Positions 46,695-56,641 of a DNA stretch of 64,000 nucleotides are shown one piece after another. This DNA is from Halomonas cerina (GTDB lineage Bacteria > Pseudomonadota > Gammaproteobacteria > Pseudomonadales > Halomonadaceae). The notes beneath the pieces are model-generated. The model did no database searches, was not told where the DNA came from, and worked only from the letters and a program-made list of their open reading frames with translations. Position 1 is the stretch's first letter, and every line of letters begins with the position of its first letter. Made by a program: the position numbers and the translations under genes. The stretch is from contig NZ_JACHXP010000001.1 in the NCBI RefSeq assembly GCF_014192215.1, forward strand, positions 395,078 through 459,077. Direction: 5' to 3'.

Positions 46695-47573
46695 ATGCCC
46701 GTCATGACTGAAGGCAAGAATATCTATGTGCTGAAGGCAAGCTGTCAGGGTGCCATCGGCACCGTCTCCCGCCTGACGACCTTCCTGGCCGAGCGCCACT
46801 GCTACCTCATGGAAATGTCACAGTTCGACGAAGTCGATAGTGGCAACTTCTATGTGCGCTGTGTCTTCTCGACGATGCCCGGCCTCACGCCCAGTCTCGA
46901 CGAGCTTAAGTCCACTTTCGATGCCGACGTGGCCACCCGTGATGCCATGCACTGGGAAATGCACGATACCCTGACCCCATCCAAGGTGCTGATCATGGTG
47001 TCGAAGTTCGACCACTGCCTCGATGACCTTCTCTATCGCCAGCGAACCGGCGAGATCAAGATGGAGATACCGGCCATCGTCTCCAATCACCCGGACCTCC
47101 AGCCGCTCGCCGACTGGCACCAGATCCCCTTCCATTACCTGCCCGTCACGCCGGAAACCAGGGCGGCACAGGAGCAGCAGATACTCGAGCTGATCGAGGA
47201 AACCGGCGCCGAGTTGGTGGTACTGGCGCGGTACATGCAGATTCTCTCGCCGGCGATGTGCGAGCACCTGGCGGGGCGGGCCATCAATATCCACCATTCC
47301 TTCCTGCCGGGCTTCAAGGGAGCCAAGCCCTATCACCAAGCCTTCGAGCGTGGTGTCAAGCTGATCGGCGCCACCGCCCATTATGTCACCACCGACCTCG
47401 ATGAAGGGCCGATCATCGAGCAGACCGTCGAGCGCGTCGACCACACCTACAGCCCCTGTCAGCTGGCCGCCGTGGGTCGCGATGCGGAAAACATGGCGCT
47501 CTCCCGCGCCGTGCGCTTTCACCTCGAATACCGGGTCTTCGCCAATGGTAACAAGACCATCGTGTTCCGTTAG
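46695..47573 (+). CDS. purU: Formyltetrahydrofolate deformylase
   Basis: Hydrolyses 10-formyl-THF to formate plus THF. 292 residues: N-terminal ACT domain (~8-85) and formyltransferase-like domain (~95-290) with NIHHSFLPGFKGAKPYHQA, GATAHYVTTDLDEGPII and VGRDAENMALSRAV. The start at 46695 follows GAGGG; codons upstream in frame are not part of the gene. Placed directly before the MttB-type gene, it would release formate at the end of methyl oxidation and regenerate THF. It is not a general purine gene by context. Confidence 0.92.
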   Translation: MPVMTEGKNIYVLKASCQGAIGTVSRLTTFLAERHCYLMEMSQFDEVDSGNFYVRCVFSTMPGLTPSLDELKSTFDADVATRDAMHWEMHDTLTPSKVLIMVSKFDHCLDDLLYRQRTGEIKMEIPAIVSNHPDLQPLADWHQIPFHYLPVTPETRAAQEQQILELIEETGAELVVLARYMQILSPAMCEHLAGRAINIHHSFLPGFKGAKPYHQAFERGVKLIGATAHYVTTDLDEGPIIEQTVERVDHTYSPCQLAAVGRDAENMALSRAVRFHLEYRVFANGNKTIVFR

Positions 47574-47613
47574 CGCCTTCCACTATGCACCACAACGCCT
47601 GGAGTGCCTTGCC

Positions 47614-49170
47614 ATGACATCCTCCCCTACTCGCCGTCGTACTCGGACCTCCGGCGCGCGCCGTGCCGGACAAGGTGGTGCCCAGGTCCCCGTGCCGCCC
47701 TACGCCACGCGTCAGATTCCCTGCTATGAAGTGCTGAATGAAGAGGGGCTATCGCTCATCGAGCACAATGCCGACACCATTCTTGAGGACATCGGCATCG
47801 ACTTTCGCGATGATCCCGAGGCGCTGCGGCTCTGGCGCGATGCCGGCGCCGACGTCGAGGGCGAACGCGTGCGCATGCCGCGAGGCCTGTGCCGCCAGCT
47901 GATCCAGGCCAGCGCGCCGCGACAATTTACCCAGCACGCCCGCAACCCGGCGCGCAGCATCGAGATCGGCGGCCCGCATACCGCCTTCGTGCCTGCCTAT
48001 GGCTGCCCCTTCGTGTATGACCTCGACCGGGGGCGGCGCTACGGCACCCTCGACGACTTCCACAATTTCGTCAAGCTGGCCTACCAGTCGCCCAGCCTGC
48101 ACCATTCCGGCGGCACCATCTGCGAACCGGTCGACCTGCCGGTCAACAAGCGTCACTTCGACATGCTCTATGCCCACATGACGTACTCCGACAAGTGCTT
48201 CATGGGCTCGGTGACCCATCCAGAACGGGCCCAGGACACCGTGGACATGGCCCGGATCCTGTTCGGCGACCGCTGGCTCGACCCGGACACGGGCCAACCG
48301 CGGACCTGCGTGATCAGCCTGATCAATGCCAATTCGCCGATGACCTTCGATGCCACCATGCTGGGGGCCGCCAAGGTCTATGCGCGCCATCACCAGGCCT
48401 GCATCATCACCCCCTTCATCCTCGCCGGGGCCATGTCCCCGGTGACCGTGGCCGGCACTGCCGCCCAGACCCTGGCCGAGGCCATGGCCGGCCTGGCCTT
48501 CGTGCAGTTGGTCAACCCAGGCGCACCGGTGGTACTGGGCAGCTTTGCCAGTTCCATGTCGATGCAATCCGGCGCCCCCACCTTCGGGACCCCCGAGCCG
48601 GCACTGGTGCTCTACGTGATGGCCCAGCTGGCACGGCGACTGGGCGTGCCCTTCCGTTCCGGCGGCTCGCTGACGGCGGCCAAGCTGCCCGATGCCCAGG
48701 CCGCCAGCGAGAGCGCCAACACGCTGTTGCCCACCACCCTCGGCGGCGTCAACTTTGCCCTGCACGCGGCAGGTTGGCTGGAGGGGGGGCTGGCCATGGG
48801 CTACGAGAAGTTCGTCATGGATACCGATCAGGCCGCCATGATGCAGACGCTGCTCAAGGGCGTCGACCTGTCGGAGAACGGCCAGGCCCTGGACGCCATT
48901 CGCGAGGTCGGGCCCGGCAAGCATTTCCTGGGCTGCGCCCATACTCAGGCCAACTTCAGGACGGCCTTCTACCTTTCGCCCCTCACCGACAACAACAGTT
49001 TCGAGCAGTGGGACGCCGATGGCCGGCTCGACATGGCCCAGCGTGCCAATGCCCGCTGGAAGACACTGCTGGCCGAGTACCAGGCACCTGTCCTCGATCC
49101 GGCCATCGACGAGGCCTTGGTGACCTACATGGAAACGCGCAAGGCATCCTTCCCGGATTCCAACCTCTGA
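47614..49170 (+). CDS. MttB-superfamily (trimethylamine methyltransferase-like) methyltransferase without pyrrolysine
   Basis: 518 residues. A basic, probably flexible N-terminus (~1-28, MTSSPTRRRTRTSG) precedes the MttB barrel: ILEDIGIDFRDDPEALRLW, GGPHTAFVPAYGCPFVYD, HHSGGTICEPVDLP, GSFASSMSMQSGAPTFGTPE and NSFEQWDADG. The frame has no internal TAG, so the enzyme belongs to the nonpyrrolysine branch, whose characterised members demethylate betaines (glycine betaine MtgB, proline betaine, carnitine). GGAG lies 9 bases before ATG. It lies 40 bases after purU and is divergent from its presumed corrinoid partner. The substrate cannot be read from sequence. Confidence 0.9.
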   Translation: MTSSPTRRRTRTSGARRAGQGGAQVPVPPYATRQIPCYEVLNEEGLSLIEHNADTILEDIGIDFRDDPEALRLWRDAGADVEGERVRMPRGLCRQLIQASAPRQFTQHARNPARSIEIGGPHTAFVPAYGCPFVYDLDRGRRYGTLDDFHNFVKLAYQSPSLHHSGGTICEPVDLPVNKRHFDMLYAHMTYSDKCFMGSVTHPERAQDTVDMARILFGDRWLDPDTGQPRTCVISLINANSPMTFDATMLGAAKVYARHHQACIITPFILAGAMSPVTVAGTAAQTLAEAMAGLAFVQLVNPGAPVVLGSFASSMSMQSGAPTFGTPEPALVLYVMAQLARRLGVPFRSGGSLTAAKLPDAQAASESANTLLPTTLGGVNFALHAAGWLEGGLAMGYEKFVMDTDQAAMMQTLLKGVDLSENGQALDAIREVGPGKHFLGCAHTQANFRTAFYLSPLTDNNSFEQWDADGRLDMAQRANARWKTLLAEYQAPVLDPAIDEALVTYMETRKASFPDSNL

Positions 49171-49251
49171 GCGTTCGACGCTAACCGGGTGCCTGGCAGA
49201 CGGTATCCTTGGCCGGGGCAGTTTTCACCGCGGTCGACCCTCAGGCGGTGA

Positions 49252-49926
49252 TCACCAAGGCAGCGGTTCGCCGTTGCTGTGCCAGAAGCCTCCGCTGGTC
49301 TCGAGCGTCAGCGCCTCGATGCGCGCGGCGATGCCGGTGGCGGCCGCCTCGGGCGTGATCAGGCCGCCGAAGTTGACCATGCGCGTCTTCACATAGCCCG
49401 GATGCAACTGGGCCACGGCGATGCCGCGGGGCGCCAGGTCCACCGCCAGCGACTTGCCGAAGGCGTTCAGCGCTGCCTTGGAGGCCCGATAACCATAGCG
49501 GCCGCCGGAGTCGTTGTCGGCGATCGAGCCCATGCGGCTGGTGATGTTGGCGATCTTTGCCCCCTCGCCCAGCCACGGCAGCAACGCCTCGACGATCCGC
49601 AGCGGGGCATAGGCATTGATCTCCATTTGCGCCCGTATGGCGTCGAAGTCCAGCGCACCCAGGGACTCGTCATGCAGCATGCCGGCATTGTTGATCAGCA
49701 GGTCCAGCGACTGGCCCTCGAGGGCCTCGGCCAACCGGGCGGCATCCGCCTCGCGGGTCACGTCGATGCCATCGATGACCCGCTCTGCTACCTCGGCAAG
49801 CTCATAGGAGGCAGTGCGGCAGACGCCGAACACCCGCCAGCCGGCCTGGTGGTAATGGCGCGCCAGCGCCAGGCCGATGCCCCGATTGGCGCCGGTGATC
49901 AGTACGGTGCGTGCGTTGGCTGCCAT
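49252..49926 (-). CDS. Short-chain dehydrogenase/reductase (C-factor-like)
   Basis: 224 residues. TGANRGIG at 11-18, NNAGML, the catalytic YRASK, and HPGYVKTRMVNFGG. The pattern resembles the YdfG/CsgA-like small SDRs with the TSRMGSIADN segment. Start at 49926 with AGGAG 6 bases upstream. The substrate is unknown. Convergent with mttB and divergent from the FtsH-like gene; no link to either is evident. Confidence 0.85.
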   Translation of the reverse strand: MAANARTVLITGANRGIGLALARHYHQAGWRVFGVCRTASYELAEVAERVIDGIDVTREADAARLAEALEGQSLDLLINNAGMLHDESLGALDFDAIRAQMEINAYAPLRIVEALLPWLGEGAKIANITSRMGSIADNDSGGRYGYRASKAALNAFGKSLAVDLAPRGIAVAQLHPGYVKTRMVNFGGLITPEAAATGIAARIEALTLETSGGFWHSNGEPLPW

Positions 49927-50028
49927 GCTCGGCTCCTCTCGATTGAACAAAGCGGTCGGCCGGAACCCGTCCCGTGCCGGGCGAAATCCGGGTCGGCGAC
50001 GTGCACCGGGGAACAGGGTGACAGGTGC

Positions 50029-50051
50029 GGGGAAGTGTGACCGATTTCAAG
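50029..50051 (-). promoter_or_regulatory. Possible heat-shock (sigma-32-like) promoter upstream of the SDR gene
   Basis: Minus-strand CTTGAAA (50051-50045) and CCCC (50032-50029) are separated by 12 bases, matching the first half of the sigma-32 -10 element only. Weak evidence. Confidence 0.22.
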
Positions 50052-50139
50052 GGTCGCTACACTGAAGACCATCACACGGCATCCGGCCGCGCCGTCACGC
50101 GGGGGAGCACGCCGGCCAGACTATGGGACGAGAAATCGC

Positions 50140-51975
50140 ATGGAACCCAATCGCCGCTTCAACGTGATCTATGTGTTGATCGCCGTGATGGTCTTCCTGA
50201 CCTTCCAGAGTGTCTACCGCAACTGGCAGACCACCGAGCCCATCCCTTACTCCGACTTCACCCGGCTGCTGGAGGAGGGGCGGATCGCCGAGGTACAGGT
50301 CGGCGACGACCGCCTCACCGGCACCTTCAAGACCCCGCAGCCCGATGGACGTACCGCCTTCACTACCAACCGGGTCGACCCCGACCTGGCCGACCGACTG
50401 GCGCAATATGATGTCACCTTCAATGGCCGCGTCGAGAGCCCCTTCCTGACCATCCTGATGTCCTGGTTCGTGCCGCTGGTGTTCCTGTTCGTGATCTGGT
50501 ACTGGCTGATCCGCCGCATCACTGGAGGGGGCGGCGTCGGCGGCATGATGTCGATCGGCAAGTCCAAGGCGAAGGTCTATATGGAGACCTCCATCAAGGT
50601 CTCCTTCGAGGACGTCGCTGGGGTCGACGAGGCCAAGAACGAACTTCAGGAAGTCGTGGCCTTCCTGCGCGACCCCGAGCGCTACGGCCGGCTCGGTGCC
50701 CATGTTCCCAAGGGTATTTTGCTGGTCGGCCCGCCCGGCACCGGCAAGACACTGCTGGCTCGGGCCGTGGCAGGAGAGGCTGGCGTCCCCTTCTTCTCCA
50801 TCTCCGGCTCTGAGTTCGTCGAGATGTTCGTCGGGGTCGGCGCCGCGCGGGTCCGCGACCTCTTCGAGCAGGCGGCCAAGGCCAAGCCATGCATCATCTT
50901 CATCGACGAGCTGGACGCCCTGGGCCGCGCCCGCGGCCCGGGCGGCATGAGCGGCCAGGACGAGAAGGAGCAGACGCTGAATCAGCTGCTCTCCGAGCTC
51001 GACGGCTTCGACCCGTCCACGGGTATCGTGCTGCTGGCCGCCACCAATCGACCAGAGATCCTCGACCCTGCCCTGCTGCGCGCCGGTCGCTTCGACCGCC
51101 AGGTGCTGGTCGACCGTCCCGAGCGCAAGGGTCGATTGCAGATACTTCGGGTGCATATCGACAAGATCCGCTCGCTGGCCCCTGACGTGGACCTGGACCA
51201 TGTCGCCTCGCTGACGCCGGGCTTCACCGGAGCCGACCTGGCCAACCTGGTCAATGAGGCGGCGCTGCTGGCCACCCGCCGCGACAGCGAGATGGTTGCC
51301 ATGGAGGACTTCATCAACGCCATCGAGCGCATCGTCGCGGGCCTGGAGAAGAAGAGCCGTCTGCTCAACGACCACGAGCGGGCCGTGGTGGCCCACCACG
51401 AGATGGGCCATGCCCTGGTGGCCGCCTCCCTGCCGGGTCTGGACCCGGTGCACAAGGTCTCGATCATCCCTCGTGGTGTGGGGGCGCTGGGCTATACCAT
51501 CCAGCGGCCCACCGAGGACCGCTTCCTGCAGACGGCCAGCGACCTGAAATACCGCATGGCCGTGCTGATGGGCGGCCGCGCCGCCGAGCAGCTGATCTTC
51601 GAGGAGGTCTCCACCGGTGCTGCCGACGACCTGGCCAAGGTCACCGAGATCGCCCGCGACATGGCGACCCGCTTCGGCATGGCCACCGAGGCCGGCCAGG
51701 TAGTCTACGAGAAGGATCGCCAGGCCTTCCTGGGCGATATCTACGGTACCCACCAGCCCCATGACTACTCCGAGGCTACCGCCCGCGAGATCGACCTCTC
51801 GGTTCGCCAGTTGGTCGACGAGGCGTATGCCCTGGCCCGAGAGACTCTCGCCGCCCGGCGCCAGGACCTGCTCGAGGGCGCCGCCCTGCTGCTTGAGCGC
51901 GAGACCCTGACCGCCGAGGAGTTTCCGGCGATGCGGCCGGCACACCAGGCGCCTCAGGCGACCATCACGCCTTGA
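50140..51975 (+). CDS. FtsH-family ATP-dependent zinc metalloprotease (stand-alone copy)
   Basis: 611 residues, membrane-bound AAA+ protease. Transmembrane helices ~8-24 and ~105-124 flank a periplasmic domain. Walker A GPPGTGKT (197-204), pore loop FVEMFVG (226-232), Walker B IIFIDE (252-257), second region of homology with [17 protein letters not shown], and zinc site HEMGH (420-424). All catalytic elements are present, so it should be active. It is shorter than housekeeping FtsH (~645). The protease part diverges ([18 protein letters not shown]), and it lacks the usual rlmE and folP neighbours, so it is probably a second, specialised FtsH. Monocistronic. Confidence 0.9.
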   Translation: MEPNRRFNVIYVLIAVMVFLTFQSVYRNWQTTEPIPYSDFTRLLEEGRIAEVQVGDDRLTGTFKTPQPDGRTAFTTNRVDPDLADRLAQYDVTFNGRVESPFLTILMSWFVPLVFLFVIWYWLIRRITGGGGVGGMMSIGKSKAKVYMETSIKVSFEDVAGVDEAKNELQEVVAFLRDPERYGRLGAHVPKGILLVGPPGTGKTLLARAVAGEAGVPFFSISGSEFVEMFVGVGAARVRDLFEQAAKAKPCIIFIDELDALGRARGPGGMSGQDEKEQTLNQLLSELDGFDPSTGIVLLAATNRPEILDPALLRAGRFDRQVLVDRPERKGRLQILRVHIDKIRSLAPDVDLDHVASLTPGFTGADLANLVNEAALLATRRDSEMVAMEDFINAIERIVAGLEKKSRLLNDHERAVVAHHEMGHALVAASLPGLDPVHKVSIIPRGVGALGYTIQRPTEDRFLQTASDLKYRMAVLMGGRAAEQLIFEEVSTGAADDLAKVTEIARDMATRFGMATEAGQVVYEKDRQAFLGDIYGTHQPHDYSEATAREIDLSVRQLVDEAYALARETLAARRQDLLEGAALLLERETLTAEEFPAMRPAHQAPQATITP

Positions 51976-52038
51976 CAGCCTTTCAACCCTATCTCTGCAA
52001 GGTCGTGCTCGGCCGCGAGCTGTGACGCCGAACACACC

Positions 52039-53361
52039 TCAGACGCCGAAGGGATAGGTATCGGGAATGGCCTCGCGCCGCCAGCTCGGCCCCGGGTCCA
52101 GCGGCTCGACGGCCGTGGTCTCGTCCAGGTGATAGACCGCATCGAACTGCTCGGCCAGGCAGGCGCGGAAGTAATGGCTGGCTCGCTCCGTCTCTGGCCG
52201 ATAGATCACCCCGATGGCACGTTCCAGCAGGCTGGCCCTCAGGGGGTCGGCACGTGCCGACATCAAGGGCAGGTAGAAGCGGTCGAGCCCGCTGTGGTGG
52301 AAGAGCCGCTCGACGCTGCCCCCAAGCGCAGGGCGTACCCAGCGGTGCTCGGCAGGGCCATCCCAGTCGCTTGCCGCCGTGACATGGCCGGTGTGGGTGG
52401 TGAAGCCCACCAGCAGCACCCGCTCGGCCCCGAAGCGTCGGCGCGCCAGTTGGCCGACGTTGTGCTGCGCCTGGCGCCACCCCATCTCGGTGGCACGGGC
52501 GTCGCCAAGGTGAGAGTTGTGAGCCCACACCACTACGCGGCCGAGGCCACCCTGGCGGCGCAGGTAGTCGTGCAGCTCGGACAGGGTCTCGGTCATGTGG
52601 TCATCGCGCAGGTTCCAAGTATCCACCCGTGAGCCAAACATGGCCCGGTAGTAGGCCTCGGCGTTCACCACCACCCGGGCATTCTGCTCGGCGAAGAACT
52701 GTGCGTCCTCGGCACGGTGCCCGTCGGCGCGCAGGTAGGCATCGGCCTTCTGCCTCAGCGCCACCAGCAGCCGGATGGCCGCCTGCTCGCAGGACGGGCT
52801 CAGTCCGAAGGCGGCGCGGCGCCCATAGTGGAACGGATCGCCGCGGTGGTCGAGGCAGGCATAGCCCTGACGCGCTAGCTCAGCCTGGTCCGGATCGACC
52901 CTCTCCAGGTAGTCGATCACCGCCTCGGCGGAGCGATGCAGGCTGTAGAGGTCCAGGCCGAAGAAACCGACCTGTTGCGCCAGCGGCCGGGAGGCATTGT
53001 GTTCGGCAAGCCAAGCGATGAAGTCGCGCACCTCGTGGTTGCGCCACATCCAGCCGGGGAAACGCTGGAAATCATCGAAGGCCTCGCTCAGGGTGTCATC
53101 GCTCCCGCCGCGCACGAAGCCGTCGAGGCGTAGAGCATCCGGCCAGTCGGCCTCCACCAGCACCGCCTCGAAGCCCTTTTCCTCGATCAGCCGCCGAGTG
53201 ATCGCCGCGCGCATCCGGTAGAACTCGGCCGTGCCGTGAGAGGCCTCGCCGAGCAGCACGAAGGGCCGGTCGCCGACCTGTTCCAGCAGCGTATCGTGGT
53301 CCCTGTCGCGCTCTTCCAGTGGTGTAGCAAGCTCGCGGACACAAGCAAGGGGTGTGGTCAT
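52039..53361 (-). CDS. Erythromycin esterase-like family protein
   Basis: 440 residues. Family motifs: LLGEASHGTAEFYRMRAA (Glu39, His42), VEADWPDALRLDGFVRG, FGLDLYSLHRSAEAVI and WAHNSHLGDARATEM. Despite the family name, most members are not shown to hydrolyse macrolides, and resistance should not be inferred. Start at 53361 with GGAGG 10 bases upstream. It lies 145 bases downstream of the RND pump on the same strand, so it could be read from that transcript. Confidence 0.88.
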   Translation of the reverse strand: MTTPLACVRELATPLEERDRDHDTLLEQVGDRPFVLLGEASHGTAEFYRMRAAITRRLIEEKGFEAVLVEADWPDALRLDGFVRGGSDDTLSEAFDDFQRFPGWMWRNHEVRDFIAWLAEHNASRPLAQQVGFFGLDLYSLHRSAEAVIDYLERVDPDQAELARQGYACLDHRGDPFHYGRRAAFGLSPSCEQAAIRLLVALRQKADAYLRADGHRAEDAQFFAEQNARVVVNAEAYYRAMFGSRVDTWNLRDDHMTETLSELHDYLRRQGGLGRVVVWAHNSHLGDARATEMGWRQAQHNVGQLARRRFGAERVLLVGFTTHTGHVTAASDWDGPAEHRWVRPALGGSVERLFHHSGLDRFYLPLMSARADPLRASLLERAIGVIYRPETERASHYFRACLAEQFDAVYHLDETTAVEPLDPGPSWRREAIPDTYPFGV

Positions 53362-53506
53362 GGGATGATCCTCCCGGACGCCAGCGACAGACACCCCCAA
53401 GTCTAGCCCTGGTTCTGGGCGAAGACAGCTCCGGGCGAAGACAGGGAGGTCGGCGTGACGAATACCCCCGCTCCGGTAGAGGAAGCCGCCGACGGCTCGG
53501 AAGACC

Positions 53507-56500
53507 TCACGCCTGTGGCTCGGTCTCCGGCGCGTCGTGGCCACGACCGAGGCGCACGCGCAGGTGCTCCAGATAGCTGAGCAACACCGGGATCACCGCC
53601 AGTACCAACAGGGTCGAGAGACCCAGGCCGAAGGCGATGGACACGGCCATGGGAATCAGAAACTGCGCCTGCAGCGAGGTCTCGAAGAGCAGTGGCGTGA
53701 GCCCGCCGATGGTTGTCAGCGAGGTCAGCAGCACGGCGCGCACCCGCTGTACCACGGCCTCCTGGAGGGCCGCGTCGATACCCAGCCCCTTCTGGCGCTG
53801 ATGGCGATAGAAGGCCACCAGGATGATGGCATTGTTGACTACGATACCGGAGAGCCCGAACAGGCCGAACAGCGAGAGCATGGTGAGATCGAGCCCCAGC
53901 AGCCAGTGCCCCAGCAGCGCCCCGACCAGGGCAAGCGGGATGATCGCCATGACGATCAGCGGCAGGCTCCAGGAGGCGAAGACCCAGGCCAGCACCACGT
54001 ACATCAGGCCCAGCCCGACCAGCAGGCCCATGCGCATGTCGGCGAAGGTCTCGCGCTGGTCGGCGGAGCGCCCCTCGAAGCTGTAACGCAGACCATGTTC
54101 CTGCATCAGCGCCGGCAATACCGACCGCTCCAGGCTCTCGAGGACCCGCTCCACGCTGTTGACCTCGGTGTTCACCTCGGCGGTGACCTCCACCGCCAGG
54201 CGTCCGTCGGCATGGCGTAGCGCCTCGAAGCCCTGGCGATGGTCGAGTGACATGACCTGCTCCAGCGGCACGAAGCGGCCCTCAGGCGTGCGCACCGTCA
54301 GCTGGGCGAGGGCTTCGAGCTGCTCGCGCTGCTCACGTGGCAACAGCACCCGCACCTCCATCTCGTCCGGCCCATCCTGGTAGACCTGTACCAGGCGCCC
54401 GTCGAAGGCGGCGCGAAGCTGACGGCCGAGGTCCAGGGTCGTCAGCCCCAGGGCCTCGCCGTAGGGGCTGACCCGATAGAGGAGCTGCTCGCGCCCCCAG
54501 GGCATGTCATCTTCGGTGTTGTAGACGCCCGGCAGCTCCTGCAGAGAGTGAGACAGCGACTCCGCCGCCCGCTTGAGCGCGAAGGCGCTCTCGCCGGTCA
54601 GGCGGATATTGACGTCCGCGCCTGGCGGGCCGGCACTGCGCTCGCTGATGGTCAGGTTCTCGAGCCCCGCCGGCAGGGCAATTCGTGAACGCCAAGCCGC
54701 GATGAACGCGGCGTTGCGCACGTCGCGATCGTCCGAGGCGGTGAGCTCGACCATGATCGATCCCAGGTTATCGCCGCTATGGGCCACCTCGCCGTTGACC
54801 AGGGTCGCCCCATGCCGGGTCACCGCATGCTGAACCAGATCACCACCGAGCGCCGCCTCGGCCTCGGCGAGCGCTGTCTCCATCTTTGCCAGCAGCCGGT
54901 CGACACGACCGCGATCGGTGCCGGCCACGAAGTTGGCGTTGGCGTAGAGCACGTTGGGCTCAGGCGTGGGGAAGAAGTTGAAGGCCAGCCGCCCGCCGGC
55001 CAGCAGACCGACGGTGAACAGCACCACCGCCATCGCCGACGCCAGGGTGGCCGCCCGGTGACGCAGGGTCAGCCCGGAAAAGCGTCGGAAGGGCCCCGCG
55101 CGGAAGGTATCGAAGGCCTGCTCGAAACCATCCCGCCAGCGGGATAATCGACGGCGACGAGCGCCGGTCCGGGCGGGCACGAAGGCATTGCGCAGGTGCG
55201 CCGGCAGCACCACGAAGCATTCCAGCAAGGAGGCCACCAGCACGCAGATCATTACCACCGGGATGTCACCGAGGATATTGCCGATCACCCCGCCCACCAG
55301 CAGCAGCGGCATGAAGGCCGCCACCGTGGTCAGCGACGAGGCCAGCACCGGCCAGAGCATGCGTCGGGCGGCACCCTCCGAGGCATGGCGTGGATGCTCC
55401 CCCAGACGAAAGTGGGCATCGGCATCCTCACCGACCACGATGGCATCGTCGACGATCACCCCCAATGCCATGATCAGCGCGAACAACGAGATCATGTTGA
55501 TCGAGCCCCCGACCACCCAGAACACCGCCATGGCGGCCAGGAAGGCGGTAGGAATACCGATCGCGACCCACAGCGCCACCCGTGCCGGGAGGAAGCCATA
55601 GAGCAGCAGCAGCACCAGTGCGAGGCCGCCCAGGCCATTGCTGACCAGCAGCCAGATCCGCTCGGCGATTAGCCGCCAGGTCTGGTCATGGACCTCGAGC
55701 GTCACCGAGGCAGGCAAGGCGGGGCGCGTCTCGGCGAGCCAGCCCTCCAGTACCTCGGCCGCCGCCAGGGAGTTGCCGTTCTCGGCGCGCTGCAGTAACA
55801 GTTCCACCGCCGGGCGACCGCCGCGGCTCAGGGTTACCTGCCCCTCCCGGGGCTCCTGGCGCAGGGTGGCGATGTCCCCCAGGCGCAGCTTCACCCGATC
55901 GCCACCCAGCACGGGGATCTCGCCGAAGGCATGGAGCGTGCGCGCCTGCTCGACGGCGCGTAGCTCGCGGGTACTGTCCTGCTGCCCCAGCAGGCCGGCT
56001 GGCAGGTCCCGGGACATGGCATCCACCCGGTCGGCGATCTCGTCGAGGCTCAGCTGCAGGCCATACAGGCGCTCGACGGGCACCTCGATGCTGATCTGCT
56101 GCTCGGGCAATCCCTGTGTCTCCACCCGGTCGATCCCGGCCTGGAGCAGGCTCTCCTCGAGGCGGGTCGCCAGGTGGCGCAGCGCCTCCTCCGCCACCGG
56201 GCCATGCAGCAGCAGCCGGGCCACCGGCTCGTAGCGCGCGACCCGGCTCACCCGGGGCTCCTCGGCATCCGCGGGCAGGTGAGTGAAGGTGTCGACCTGC
56301 TGGCGCACGTCATCCAGCGCCAGCACCGGGTCACGGCCCTCAAGGAATTCTAGGGTGATGCTGGAGACCCCTTGGGCGGAGGTGGAAGTCATGCGCTTCA
56401 GCCCCTCGAGGCTGCGCAGACGCTGTTCCAGCGGGAGGGTGATGCCCTGCTCCACGTCCTCCGCCGGAGCCCCGCTCCAGACGGTGCGCACGCTGATCAC

Positions 56501-56641
56501 GTCCAGGGCGAAGCTCGGGAAGAACTGGATGTTCATCTGCGCCAGCCCCAGCACCCCACCCAGCAGCATGACCAGCATGACCAGGTTGGCCGCCACCCGG
56601 TGATGGACGAAGAAGCCGATGGGCCCCCGGCGTCGGCTCAT
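53507..56641 (-). CDS. RND-family efflux transporter, inner-membrane pump
   Basis: 1044 residues with the 12-helix, two-large-loop plan of AcrB/MexB-type HAE-RND pumps. First helix VAANLVMLVMLLGGVLGLAQ. The proton-relay Asp-Asp pair is in LIMALGVIVDDAIVVGED. Helix repeats in the second half include GLSGIVVNNAIILVAFY. Its first ATG overlaps the adaptor gene stop (ATGA). Relatives exporting drugs, metals or lipids cannot be separated by eye; the NNAI variant in the second half is usual. No outer-membrane factor gene is adjacent, so it must share a TolC-like channel. Confidence 0.93.
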   Translation of the reverse strand: MSRRRGPIGFFVHHRVAANLVMLVMLLGGVLGLAQMNIQFFPSFALDVISVRTVWSGAPAEDVEQGITLPLEQRLRSLEGLKRMTSTSAQGVSSITLEFLEGRDPVLALDDVRQQVDTFTHLPADAEEPRVSRVARYEPVARLLLHGPVAEEALRHLATRLEESLLQAGIDRVETQGLPEQQISIEVPVERLYGLQLSLDEIADRVDAMSRDLPAGLLGQQDSTRELRAVEQARTLHAFGEIPVLGGDRVKLRLGDIATLRQEPREGQVTLSRGGRPAVELLLQRAENGNSLAAAEVLEGWLAETRPALPASVTLEVHDQTWRLIAERIWLLVSNGLGGLALVLLLLYGFLPARVALWVAIGIPTAFLAAMAVFWVVGGSINMISLFALIMALGVIVDDAIVVGEDADAHFRLGEHPRHASEGAARRMLWPVLASSLTTVAAFMPLLLVGGVIGNILGDIPVVMICVLVASLLECFVVLPAHLRNAFVPARTGARRRRLSRWRDGFEQAFDTFRAGPFRRFSGLTLRHRAATLASAMAVVLFTVGLLAGGRLAFNFFPTPEPNVLYANANFVAGTDRGRVDRLLAKMETALAEAEAALGGDLVQHAVTRHGATLVNGEVAHSGDNLGSIMVELTASDDRDVRNAAFIAAWRSRIALPAGLENLTISERSAGPPGADVNIRLTGESAFALKRAAESLSHSLQELPGVYNTEDDMPWGREQLLYRVSPYGEALGLTTLDLGRQLRAAFDGRLVQVYQDGPDEMEVRVLLPREQREQLEALAQLTVRTPEGRFVPLEQVMSLDHRQGFEALRHADGRLAVEVTAEVNTEVNSVERVLESLERSVLPALMQEHGLRYSFEGRSADQRETFADMRMGLLVGLGLMYVVLAWVFASWSLPLIVMAIIPLALVGALLGHWLLGLDLTMLSLFGLFGLSGIVVNNAIILVAFYRHQRQKGLGIDAALQEAVVQRVRAVLLTSLTTIGGLTPLLFETSLQAQFLIPMAVSIAFGLGLSTLLVLAVIPVLLSYLEHLRVRLGRGHDAPETEPQA

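Noticed and set aside
47614..49170. Pyrrolysine (amber) codon in the MttB-family gene
   Set aside because: No in-frame TAG occurs before the final stop, and no pyl genes are in the window.
50095..52035. 646-codon minus-strand open frame opposite the FtsH-like gene
   Set aside because: Open only because of high GC. The sense strand carries a complete FtsH with all motifs in order.
52039..53361. Calling the esterase-like gene a macrolide-resistance gene
   Set aside because: Family resemblance only; most members of this family have no proven activity on macrolides.
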